DNA of 10,637 bases, taken from NCBI GenBank assembly GCA_026770585.1, contig MU646317.1, forward strand, positions 624,954 through 635,590, written 5' to 3'. This document shows positions 5,528-10,637 of this stretch, piece after piece. The notes under the pieces are model-generated. The model was given only the letters and a program-made list of their open reading frames with translations, was not told where the DNA came from and made no database searches. Source of the stretch: Baffinella frigidus. Lineage: Eukaryota; Cryptophyceae; Cryptomonadales; Baffinellaceae. How positions within the stretch are numbered: position 1 is the first letter of the stretch; every line of letters starts with the position of its first letter. The position numbers were made by a program, and so were the translations under genes.

Positions 5528-5797
5528 CTTCCTTAGCCCAACAGCTCTGCTCTCGGTCGAAGCAAGTGCTTATGTCTCTGCGAACAAGAAGAAAATTATT
5601 TTTGGTGACCACTCAAGTGGATTAATCGAGGATTTGGCATCGGTCATTTTCTGCCTGGAGGGGTTCGAAATCGAACCGACCTCGCATGAAAAGCCCCTCT
5701 AAAAACATAAAGCTGAAATCTAGGATTTGTTCCACTTCGGAGGGCCAAAAAAACAGGAATTTCTCAAGGGGAGGCGGGCGGCAGGCATCGCGTTTGG
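5528..5797. promoter_or_regulatory. Divergent promoter / 5' UTR spacer
   Basis: The 270 bp between the start codons of the two outward-facing genes must hold both promoters and 5' UTRs unless upstream exons exist. I see no convincing TATA box. It contains a short perfect inverted repeat GGTTCGAAATCGAACC (5662-5677) and an A-rich stretch. It is one of the few stretches without heptamer repeats or MITEs, as expected if it is functionally constrained. Confidence 0.5.
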
Positions 5798-6347
5798 ATG
5801 GGGCGCTCGGCCATTTCGTGCGCATTACTGCTCGGAATAGCCCTCGCGCTCTCATCATCCACGACCCCACAGCCCCCGTCTCTGCATTTTCCCGGCAGAG
5901 CACCGTCGTACACCCCGAATCCACCCGGATCCGCCCGATGCGCCCCAAGCTCGCGATGCGCCCTCTCCGCAAGGGGCGGGCTCGCCCTGTGGCGCGCCAC
6001 CCGTGGGACGATCGCTCTACGTGGGGGGGGGGTTGACGAAGAAGAGGGCGGGGCGGGGGGGCAGCTGCAGGAGGTGGATGACGGCTGGGAGCACGGGGCT
6101 GAGCGGGGCAATGACGGCGAGGTCGGGGGGGAGGGGGGTGGCTCGGAGGAGGCGCTGAATCTTTCTGGGTACGGCGCCGACAACGAAAGCAGGGAGGACG
6201 CGCAGGACGGGAAGGAAAGCGCGGTTACTGGAAAGGATTGGGAGGCAGGGGACGGGGCCGCAGAGACCACGGAGGGAGCAGAGGGCGCGGGGCAGGGAGA
6301 GCCAGAGGTGGATCGGAAGGGGCTTAAGCCTTGGGAGCGGACATCAG
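5798..6347 (+). CDS. Exon 1 of secretory-leader ankyrin-repeat gene
   Basis: 183 full codons plus one base, from ATG at 5798 to donor ACATCAG|GTGACC (GT at 6348-6349). Without splicing the frame would run on to a stop at 6385. Residues 1-20 (MGRSAISCALLLGIALALSS) are a clear signal peptide. Residues about 21-70 are Pro/Ser/Arg-rich without acids, followed by RGTIALRGGG, a motif style I associate with pre-protein leaders of some plastid-bearing algae. Residues about 80-175 are a low-complexity Gly/Glu/Asp linker (VDEEEGGAGG, GEVGGEGGGSEEA), likely disordered. The phase-1 end joins GG|GTGAACGAG of the next exon, giving TSG-VNETD; every copy of that exon offers GG or GC at this point, so Gly is kept. 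The function is unknown beyond the ankyrin repeats in later exons. Confidence 0.62.
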
Positions 6348-6453
6348 GTGACCCCCGTGCGGCATGTTCGACTGTCGCGCGTTGAGGCTAGCTCTGTCTC
6401 AGTCTGGTTTGGTCGGACCATTTCGGTGAGACCCGGGCTCGTTCGCACTCAAA
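6348..6453. other. Start of intron 1
   Basis: Begins at the GT donor of exon 1. If the donor is not used, the frame reads 12 more codons to TGA at about 6383-6385. Nothing else recognised. Confidence 0.35.
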
Positions 6454-6623
6454 GTTGACGGATCTGTACCACGCCAGAATGATCGAGAGAAACCGACGCC
6501 TTATCCGCGCCAGATCTGGCGCGGTTGACGTAGGAATTCAAGACATTTCCCTTGAAAGATGTCAAAAGTGGTTGTTTCGAGTGCCCTGGCGTGGTACCAC
6601 ACACCCAGATTGTCAACTCGAGA
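6454..6623. mobile_element. Inverted-repeat element around a 20-bp palindrome
   Basis: GTACCACGCCAG (6466-6477) pairs perfectly with CTGGCGTGGTAC (6586-6597). AGTTGAC and GTCAACT lie further out on the two sides, as in terminal inverted repeats of a ~160-bp element. At 6505-6524 lies the perfect 20-bp palindrome CCGCGCCAGATCTGGCGCGG. No protein is evident. It differs from MITE families A and B. Confidence 0.68.
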
Positions 6624-6676
6624 ATAGTCTGGGAACCCGACTCATTCAGCGCTGGGACCTCTCGCGTCGTCTGTAG

Positions 6677-7439
6677 ACCCTGAACCCTGAACCCTAAACC
6701 CTAAACCCTGAACCCTGAACACTAAACCCTAAACCCTGAACCCTGAACCCTAAACCCTAAACCCTAAACCCTAAACCCTAACCCTTAAACCCTAAACCCT
6801 AAACCCTGAACCCTGAACACTAAACCCTGAACCCTGAACCCTAAACCCTAAACCCTTAACCCTGAACCCTGAACCCTAAAACCTGAACCCTAAATCCTAA
6901 ACCCTGAACTCTGAACCCTGAACCCTGAACCCTAAACCCTGAACCCTAAACTCTGAACCCTGAACCCTGAACCCTAAACCCTGAACCCTGAACCCTGAAC
7001 CTGAACCCTGAACCCTGAACCCTGAACCCTGAACCCTAAACCCTAAACCCTGAACCCTAAACCCTGAACCCTGAACCCTGAACCCTAAACCCTGCACCCT
7101 AAACCCTAAACCCTGAACTCTGAACCCTAAACCCTGAACCCTGAACCCTGAACCCTAAACCCTGAACCCTGAACCCTGAACCCTAAACCCTGAACCCTGA
7201 ACCTGAACCCTGAACCCTGAACCCTGAACCCTAAACCCTGAACCCTGAACCCTGAACCCTGAACCCTGAACCCTGAACCCTAAACCCTGAACCCTAAATT
7301 CTAAACCCTGAACCCTGAACCCTAAACCTTGCACCCTAAACCCTAAACCCTGAACCCTGAATCCTGAACCCTGAACCCTGAACCCTGAACCCTGAGCCCT
7401 GAACCCTGAACCCTAAACACTAAACCCTAAACACTAAAC
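6677..7439. repeat. 763-bp CCCTAAA / CCCTGAA telomere-like array
   Basis: Over 100 heptamers alternating irregularly between CCCTAAA (the plant/algal-type telomere unit) and CCCTGAA, with rare CCCTGCA, CACTAAA and 6-bp units. The mixture of variants and the flanking unique sequence on both sides show an interstitial array rather than a chromosome end. It is C-rich on the sense strand of the plus-strand gene and forms much of intron 1. Confidence 0.96.
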
Positions 7440-7443
7440 CTGC

Positions 7444-7686
7444 TTAGGCAACAGCGGCGTGATCAAATCCACAAAACGGTGGAACCACGCCAGATTCTTG
7501 GAAGGGGTTGCCAAAATTCAATTTCCCCTGAAGGCAGTGGTTTTCAAAAGTCAAAGCCCTTTCCTGTAAGGTTCTGAAAAAATCAACCCCCTCCTGGGTT
7601 CTGGCTTGGAAGGCTTCCACGGTGTTAACAAACTGATGGACAAGGCCATGCAATTTAAGCCGTGTTTTTGCTATCTTGGGGTGGAT
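7444..7686 (-). CDS. Open minus-strand segment, unknown
   Basis: About 80 codons on the minus strand are open from just after a TAG to TAA at 7444-7446, with no ATG. The predicted peptide has an ordinary, non-repetitive composition (for example VNTVEAFQARTQEGVDFFRT, later NPFQESGVVPPFCGFDHAAV) and looks more protein-like than other spurious frames here. It overlaps the inverted repeat starting at 7644. It may be a remnant of a transposon-borne or captured exon antisense to the ankyrin gene, or chance. I do not recognise it. Confidence 0.22.
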   Translation of the reverse strand: MHPKIAKTRLKLHGLVHQFVNTVEAFQARTQEGVDFFRTLQERALTFENHCLQGKLNFGNPFQESGVVPPFCGFDHAAVA

Positions 7687-7944
7687 TTTCTCCTATGCCA
7701 CACAGCGGACTTCGAAGGAATTTTGAATAACCCCTAAGCGATAAGACCTAGGACCCTACGGTATGCAAACCGTAGGGACACAGGGGGGTTCCTACGGACA
7801 AGGTAACGGAAACTCGGGCTCTCAGTGCCCGAAAATCTCTTCGTAGCCCGCTGTGTGGGATAAAGCTATGTCGAACCTAATATAGCAAAATCTGAGAAAA
7901 TACACCCTTGAGATAGCATAAAACGCAGTTTAAATCGCATGGCC
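7644..7944. mobile_element. Long inverted-repeat element containing a nested MITE
   Basis: The left arm (7644-7692, GGCCATGCAATTTAAGC... to ...ATTTTCTC) pairs with the right arm (7894-7944, GAGAAAAT... to ...GCATGGCC) over about 50 bp, with several mismatches. The family A MITE (7699-7857) lies inside, a few bases from the left arm. This is either an insertion of one element into the loop of another or a larger composite with family A ends inside. Confidence 0.72.
7699..7857. mobile_element. MITE family A, copy 3 (nested)
   Basis: About 159 bp from CACACAGCGGACTTCGAAGG to the inverted end GCTGTGTG. It is the most complete of the three copies; the ends match over about 22 of 26 bp. It shares the internal CCTAGGACCCTACGGTA / CCGTAGGGAC hairpin with copies at 3260 and 3973. 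Confidence 0.85.
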
Positions 7945-8114
7945 TCAGGCACTCAAACAGACACCACACGGTGGGGTCAGACATGAACGCGAGTATTACC
8001 AGTATGGCCCAACTGTGTAGTAGTTTTTGCTGCCAGAAGCAAAGATTTATATTCGTTTCCGGAGTTGAGATTGGAGAGAGACCTTGAACGCCAAACCCCT
8101 CACAGGGGGGGCAG

Positions 8115-8161
8115 GGGTGAACCAGACGGACATAGCGCTGCTCGGCCGGCGGCTAATCGCT
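8115..8161 (+). pseudogene. VNETD exon head stub, copy 1
   Basis: Acceptor GGGGGCAG|GG is followed by VNQTDIALLGRRLIA, then the sequence passes straight into an AAACCCC array (8163-8247). There is no donor. If used, the frame reads Pro/Asn/Lys repeats and stops at about 8347. Confidence 0.75.
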
Positions 8162-8162
8162 A

Positions 8163-8247
8163 TTCTAAACCCCAAACCCTTAACCCCAAACCCCAAACCC
8201 TTAACCCCAAACCCCAAACCCCAAGCCCCAAACCCCAACCCCTCTCT
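8163..8247. repeat. AAACCCC / AACCCTT heptamer array
   Basis: Short C-rich array joining the broken exon stub 1 to the acceptor of stub 2, with the C-rich strand in sense orientation. Confidence 0.9.
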
Positions 8248-8253
8248 CGGTAG

Positions 8254-8332
8254 GGGTGAACGAGACGGACATAGCGCTGTTCGGGCGGAGGTTAATCGCA
8301 GCATCCAAGTGGGGAAGGGTCGAGGAGGCTCT
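8254..8332 (+). pseudogene. VNETD exon stub, copy 2
   Basis: Acceptor TCTCGGTAG|GG is followed by VNETDIALFGRRLIAASKWG, then RVEEALADENN and TAA (8349-8351). It matches the full exon for about 25 codons, then diverges without a donor. Confidence 0.78.
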
Positions 8333-8371
8333 GGCCGACGAAAATAACTAAACAAATGCTTCACTCTTTCT

Positions 8372-8445
8372 ACTATGACCCAGTTGTGCAGTAACTTTCG
8401 TCGCCGTACATTCGGTTCCGCAGTTTAACCCTGTGGTGTCCTCAG
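8372..8445. repeat. Duplicated intron segment before VNETD copy 3
   Basis: TATGACCCAGTTGTGCAGTAAC (shown as 20-mer core TATGACCCAGTTGTGCAGTA) recurs at about 8003 (TATGGCCCAACTGTGTAGTA) and 8538 (TATGACCCAACTGTGCACCA). Each lies 65-110 bp upstream of an exon copy, so intron tail and exon head were duplicated as a unit. Confidence 0.7.
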
Positions 8446-8523
8446 GGGTGAACGAGACGGACATAGCGCTGCTGGGGCGTCGGCTGGTCGCAGCATCCAA
8501 GCGGGGGCGGGTGGATGTGGCGC
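8446..8523 (+). pseudogene. VNETD exon stub, copy 3
   Basis: Acceptor GTGTCCTCAG|GG is followed by VNETDIALLGRRLVAASKRG, then RVDVA. It then leaves the exon sequence and reaches TGA at about 8538-8540. No donor. Confidence 0.78.
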
Positions 8524-8603
8524 TACCATTCCTAGGAGTATGACCCAACTGTGCACCAAGTTTCGTTGCAACCGTGTAATAGTAATTTTTTAAAACCCGG
8601 TAG

Positions 8604-8620
8604 GGGTGAGCGAGACCGAC
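8604..8620 (+). pseudogene. VNETD exon stub, copy 4 (shortest)
   Basis: Acceptor CCCGGTAG|GG is followed by only VSETD, then CCCCAAA repeats (about 8621-8645). Recognisable because acceptor and first codons match the other copies. Confidence 0.65.
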
Positions 8621-8667
8621 GAAACCCCAAACCCCAAACCCTAACTCCGAAACGCCTCCCTCGATAG

Positions 8668-8763
8668 GCGTGAACGAGACGGACATAGCGCTGTTGGGGA
8701 GAAAGCTGATCGCGGCCGCCAAGTGGGGACGGGTCGAAGAGGCGCGCACGCTCATCTCTCTCG
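8668..8763 (+). CDS. VNETD exon, full copy; first ankyrin repeat
   Basis: Acceptor CTCGATAG (exon starts at 8668), donor TCTCG|GTGCGTG (GT at 8764-8765); 96 nt, phase 1-1. It encodes (G)VNETDIALLGRKLIAAA, then KWGRVEEARTLISLG. The second part is a recognisable ankyrin repeat half (AA..GR.EE...L...GA). Without the donor the frame continues GACHALNPPDVADNLGVDTP before a TAG inside a MITE-like core at about 8821. That is plausible ankyrin sequence (...G.TPLH), so the true exon may be longer and interrupted. Phase 1 does not match the phase-0 ankyrin exon at 10283, so at least one exon is missing, broken or unseen between them. Confidence 0.68.
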
Positions 8764-8818
8764 GTGCGTGCCACGCCCTAAACCCACCGGATGTCGCGGA
8801 TAACCTTGGAGTGGATAC

Positions 8819-8872
8819 GCCCTAGGACCCTACGGTAGGCCATCCGTAGGGACATACGGTTCCTACGGATAT
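8819..8872. mobile_element. Family A core fragment or related hairpin
   Basis: CCTAGGACCCTACGGTAGGC followed by CCGTAGGGACATACGGTTCC matches the centre of the three family A elements, but the outer CACACAGCGG ends are absent. It is either a solo core or a distinct short element. It directly follows the codons GVDTP. Confidence 0.65.
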
Positions 8873-8971
8873 CCTGACTGAAGTCTGGTTGATGCGCAGG
8901 GGCGGAGGTTGACGTGAGGAGCGACGAGAAGGGGAGGGAGGGGTGGACGGGGCTCTTCTTTGCTGCGGTCT
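8873..8971. other. Intron segment duplicated downstream
   Basis: The stretch GAGAAGGGGAGGGAGGGGTG with GGACGGGGCTCTTCTTTGC (about 8927-8966) recurs at about 9214-9252 as GAGAAGGGGATGGAGGGGTG with GGACGGGGCTATTCTTTGC, bracketing a heptamer and pyrimidine array. No exon seen. Confidence 0.55.
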
Positions 8972-9335
8972 CACCCTTCACCCTGCACCCTACACCCTAC
9001 ACCCTGCACCTTAAACACTAAACCCCAAACCCTCAACCCTGAACCCTAAACCCTGAGCTCTAAACCCTAAACCCTAAACCCTAAACCCTAAACCCTAAAC
9101 TCTAAACCCTAAACCCTGAGCCCCCCTCCCTCTCCCTCTCTTGCTATCTCCCTCTCGCTCCCTCCCCCCCCCCCTCCCGCTCCCTCTCTTTCTATCTCCT
9201 TCCCTCCTACCTCGAGAAGGGGATGGAGGGGTGGACGGGGCTATTCTTTGCCGGGATCTCTCCCTGAACCGTAACCCCTGAATCGCACGAAACCCTAAAC
9301 CATATACCCTCCCTAAACCCTCCCTCAACTCTAAA
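8972..9335. repeat. CCCTAAA array and polypyrimidine tract
   Basis: CCCTACA/CCCTAAA units (8979-9120), then a CT-rich simple sequence (about 9121-9205), a copy of the duplicated 40-bp segment, and scattered CCCTAAA units to about 9335. C-rich in the sense direction throughout. No exon seen. Confidence 0.88.
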
Positions 9336-9351
9336 ACCCCCTGGGCTGGGC

Positions 9352-9518
9352 TGGGGGGTTATTCGAGCATGAGGAAGCGGGAAAAGACCCTGAGGAGGGG
9401 ACGGGAATCAGGCGGGGCAGGGTGGAAATGCCGGAAGCAGAAAACCCGTTAGGGGACCTAAGCGAAAACGTCAAGGAGGTGACTCGGGTGTCTTCCTCTC
9501 CAGATCGGCGGGCGTACG
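9352..9518 (+). repeat. 167-bp tandem duplication unit carrying an exon head
   Basis: CTGGGGGGTTATTCGAG begins at about 9352 and again at about 9520. The unit holds intron sequence, a CT-rich tract, acceptor TCCTCTCCAG and the ankyrin exon start ATCGGCGGGCGTACGGC. The junction falls inside the exon, so duplication of intron tail plus exon head is directly visible. Confidence 0.82.
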
Positions 9519-9520
9519 GC
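9504..9520 (+). pseudogene. Ankyrin exon head stub 1
   Basis: Acceptor TCTCCAG is followed by ATCGGCGGGCGTACGGC (IGGRTA) and then jumps to the start of the tandem unit. Confidence 0.72.
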
Positions 9521-9647
9521 TGGGGGGTTATTCGAGTATCAGGAATCCGGAAAAGACCCTGAGGAGGGGACGGAAATCAGGCGCTGCAGGGCGGAAATAC
9601 CGGAAGCAGAAAAGCCTTTAAGATAACACTCTCTGTTTCCGCACCAG

Positions 9648-9682
9648 ATTGGCGGGCGTACGGCGACGGCGGGGGTGTTGGT
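9648..9682 (+). pseudogene. Ankyrin exon head stub 2
   Basis: Acceptor GCACCAG is followed by IGGRTATAGVLV codons, breaking at TTGGT before a short fold-back sequence (TACTATGGTA ... TACCATAGCA). Confidence 0.75.
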
Positions 9683-9830
9683 ACTATGGTAAAGTACCTC
9701 GAGGCTAAGATAGCACATTCCACCCCTACCATAGCACACACCGGTGTTTAACGTAGAATCTGCGAGGGTCTTGGTGCGGCCGATAACACAAAACGGTGTT
9801 TGAAATTGGCTCCGTTGTCTTTGTCTGTAG

Positions 9831-9860
9831 ATTGGCGGGCGGACAGCGACGGCGTTGGTA
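9831..9860 (+). pseudogene. Ankyrin exon head stub 3
   Basis: Acceptor TGTCTGTAG is followed by ATTGGCGGGCGGACAGCGAC, with 6 nt lost before TTGGTACCATGGT. It shares its following fold-back with stub 2, so stub and fold-back were duplicated together. Confidence 0.75.
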
Positions 9861-9947
9861 CCATGGTAAAGCTATCTCGAGGCTACGATAGCACAGCACA
9901 TTCCGCCCTTAGTATAGCACAAAACATTGAATCTGTTTCCGCGTTAG

Positions 9948-10000
9948 TTTGGCGGGCAGACAGCGACCGCGGGAGTGTTGGTGCGGCTGGGGCCGATATC
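9948..10000 (+). pseudogene. Ankyrin exon head stub 4
   Basis: Acceptor GCGTTAG is followed by FGGQTATAGVLVRLG; a one-base deletion in the G-run then shifts the frame, and the sequence breaks after GATATC. Longest of the truncated heads. Confidence 0.77.
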
Positions 10001-10090
10001 TCCTAGGAGAAACCTCCTATGGAACCATAACATGAAGCCTCATGTGAAACCAGAACAGGCAGGAGATGACTCGGTTGTCCTCCTATGTAG

Positions 10091-10112
10091 ATTGGCGGGC
10101 GGACAGGGACCG
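10091..10112 (+). pseudogene. Ankyrin exon head stub 5
   Basis: Acceptor CTATGTAG is followed by ATTGGCGGGCGGACAGGGAC, then a 24-bp minisatellite. Confidence 0.72.
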
Positions 10113-10113
10113 C

Positions 10114-10207
10114 TCCTGTGAAACCATAATAGAAACCTCCTATGAAACCATAATAGAAACCTCCTATGAAACCACAATAGAAACCCCATGAAACCAGAAT
10201 AGAAAGG
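10114..10207. repeat. 24-bp tandem repeat, about 4 units
   Basis: Units at 10114, 10138, 10162 and a shortened one at 10186, consensus TCCTATGAAACCATAATAGAAACC (20-mer core CCTATGAAACCATAATAGAA). Related single units occur near 10003-10050. The period is not 7, so it is unrelated to the telomere-like arrays. Confidence 0.9.
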
Positions 10208-10240
10208 AGCTGACTCCGTTCTCCTCCTCCTCCTCTCCAG

Positions 10241-10251
10241 ATTGGCGGGTG
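10241..10251 (+). pseudogene. Ankyrin exon head stub 6 (shortest)
   Basis: A strong pyrimidine tract and acceptor (CTCCTCCTCCTCTCCAG) precede only ATTGGCGGGTG before divergence. The full exon starts 32 nt later. Confidence 0.65.
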
Positions 10252-10282
10252 TTCTGACTGAAAGTCATTTTCTCCACATTAG

Positions 10283-10386
10283 ATTGGCGGGCGGACAGCG
10301 ACGGCGGGGGTGTTGGTGCGGCTGGGGGCCGATATCGACGCGCGGGATAAGTTCAACGCTACTGCCCTCCACTACTCTGCTGACAG
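10283..10386 (+). CDS. Ankyrin-repeat exon, full copy
   Basis: A 104-nt exon with acceptor CCACATTAG (starts at 10283) and donor GACAG|GTGTGA (GT at 10387-10388). It encodes IGGRTATAGVLVRLGADIDA, then RDKFNATALHYSAD. This is the ankyrin pattern G....A..LV..GADI.A.D....TALH..A, starting at the helix-1/helix-2 turn and ending in helix 1 of the next repeat. Exon length is 3n+2, so chaining identical copies would shift frame; the downstream copy is not a simple in-frame cassette. Ankyrin repeats bind protein partners; none can be named. Confidence 0.75.
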
Positions 10387-10556
10387 GTGTGAACCCTAAA
10401 TATTTGACTACCAACATTTGATCGCCCTCTACATGTTTACTATTGCTAGTGTGATAGAATCAATGATTGATTGATTCATAGATGGATCGATGGAATAAAT
10501 CATTAGTATATATTGATTCAGAATCGATGAATGGTAGAGGTTAGGGTTGAGGGTGT
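10387..10556. other. AT-rich intron between ankyrin exons
   Basis: AT-rich segment with GATTGATTGATTC and GATGGATCGATGG runs, and a short G-rich telomere-like stretch (GGTTAGGGTTGAGGG, 10539-10553). That stretch is opposite in strand to the other repeats on this side. Confidence 0.5.
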
Positions 10557-10635
10557 TGGGGTTGGTGCGGCTGGGGGACGATACTGACGCGCGGGATACG
10601 TTCAACGCCACCGCCCTCCACTACTCTGCTGACAG
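10557..10635 (+). CDS. Ankyrin exon copy lacking its head
   Basis: LVRLGDDTDARDTFNATALH, then YSAD, and the donor GACAG|GT at the window's last bases. The normal acceptor and first ten codons are replaced by GGGTTGAGGGTGTTGGG. It differs from the full exon at few sites (GAD to GDD, I to T, K to T). It is a tail-side duplicate downstream of the full exon, matching the rule seen in the minus-strand gene. A real acceptor is not evident, so it may not be used. Confidence 0.6.
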
Positions 10636-10637
10636 GT

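Noticed and set aside
5640-5690. tRNA gene suggested by GGTTCGAAATCGAACC (B-box-like)
   Set aside because: No acceptor-stem pairing, anticodon arm or convincing A box at the right distance; it is simply a short inverted repeat.
5764-6270. 168-codon antisense frame opposite the ankyrin gene's exon 1
   Set aside because: Ser/Pro-rich shadow of a Gly/Glu-rich GC-biased exon. The plus strand has a signal peptide, a phase-matched donor and downstream exons.
6455-6676. 73-codon plus-strand frame
   Set aside because: Lies within the inverted-repeat element, has no recognisable domain, and ends next to the heptamer array.
6677-7439. A true chromosome end (telomere)
   Set aside because: Units are heavily mixed (CCCTAAA with CCCTGAA and others) and unique sequence with genes lies on both sides, so the array is interstitial.

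Overview
This window looks like repeat-saturated nuclear DNA from a eukaryotic alga. GT-AG introns with C-rich acceptor tracts, interstitial copies of the plant/algal telomere heptamer (CCCTAAA and variants) and a secretory-type leader followed by a transit-peptide-like stretch fit an organism with a secondary, red-derived plastid. A cryptophyte is my first guess and a haptophyte or pelagophyte the alternatives; this is inference from style, not a database match. There is no rRNA, convincing tRNA, CRISPR array or bacterial operon.

Two genes diverge from a ~270 bp spacer (5528-5797). The left gene is on the minus strand and can be followed in pieces from 5527 to 692: exon 1 (5527-4811, leader, 8-residue repeats, helical region and start of an acyltransferase-like domain), exon 2 (two near-complete copies, 4227-4129 and 3975-3877), exon 3 (2544-2423) and exon 4 (768-692). 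The phases agree (0, 0, 2) and the stitched product of about 338 residues resembles a GNAT/FemAB-like (BioF2-like) acyltransferase. Its 3' end is outside the window or destroyed. The right gene is on the plus strand: exon 1 (5798-6347, secretory leader, ALRGGG motif, acidic Gly/Glu-rich linker), a 1.8-kb first intron of CCCTAAA-like repeats and transposons, an exon starting VNETDIALLG (8668-8763, possibly reading on to ~8820), then ankyrin-repeat exons at 10283-10386 and 10557-10635.

Nearly every exon is accompanied by broken copies of itself. Copies upstream of the complete exon keep the 3' splice acceptor and the exon head; copies downstream keep the exon tail and the donor. Five copies of the VNETD exon lie in 8115-8763, eight of the ankyrin exon in 9504-10635, and three or four of exon 4 in 692-1240. 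Between them lie MITE-like inverted-repeat elements of several families (one with clear target-site duplications, one nested in or next to another inverted repeat, one apparently interrupting an ankyrin motif) and heptamer minisatellites. The arrays are G-rich on the plus strand left of the divergent promoter and C-rich right of it, so in both genes the sense strand is C-rich.

The two genes share a promoter region but I see no evidence of a functional link. The left product is probably plastid- or secretory-targeted; the right is a secretory-leader protein with at least two ankyrin repeats.
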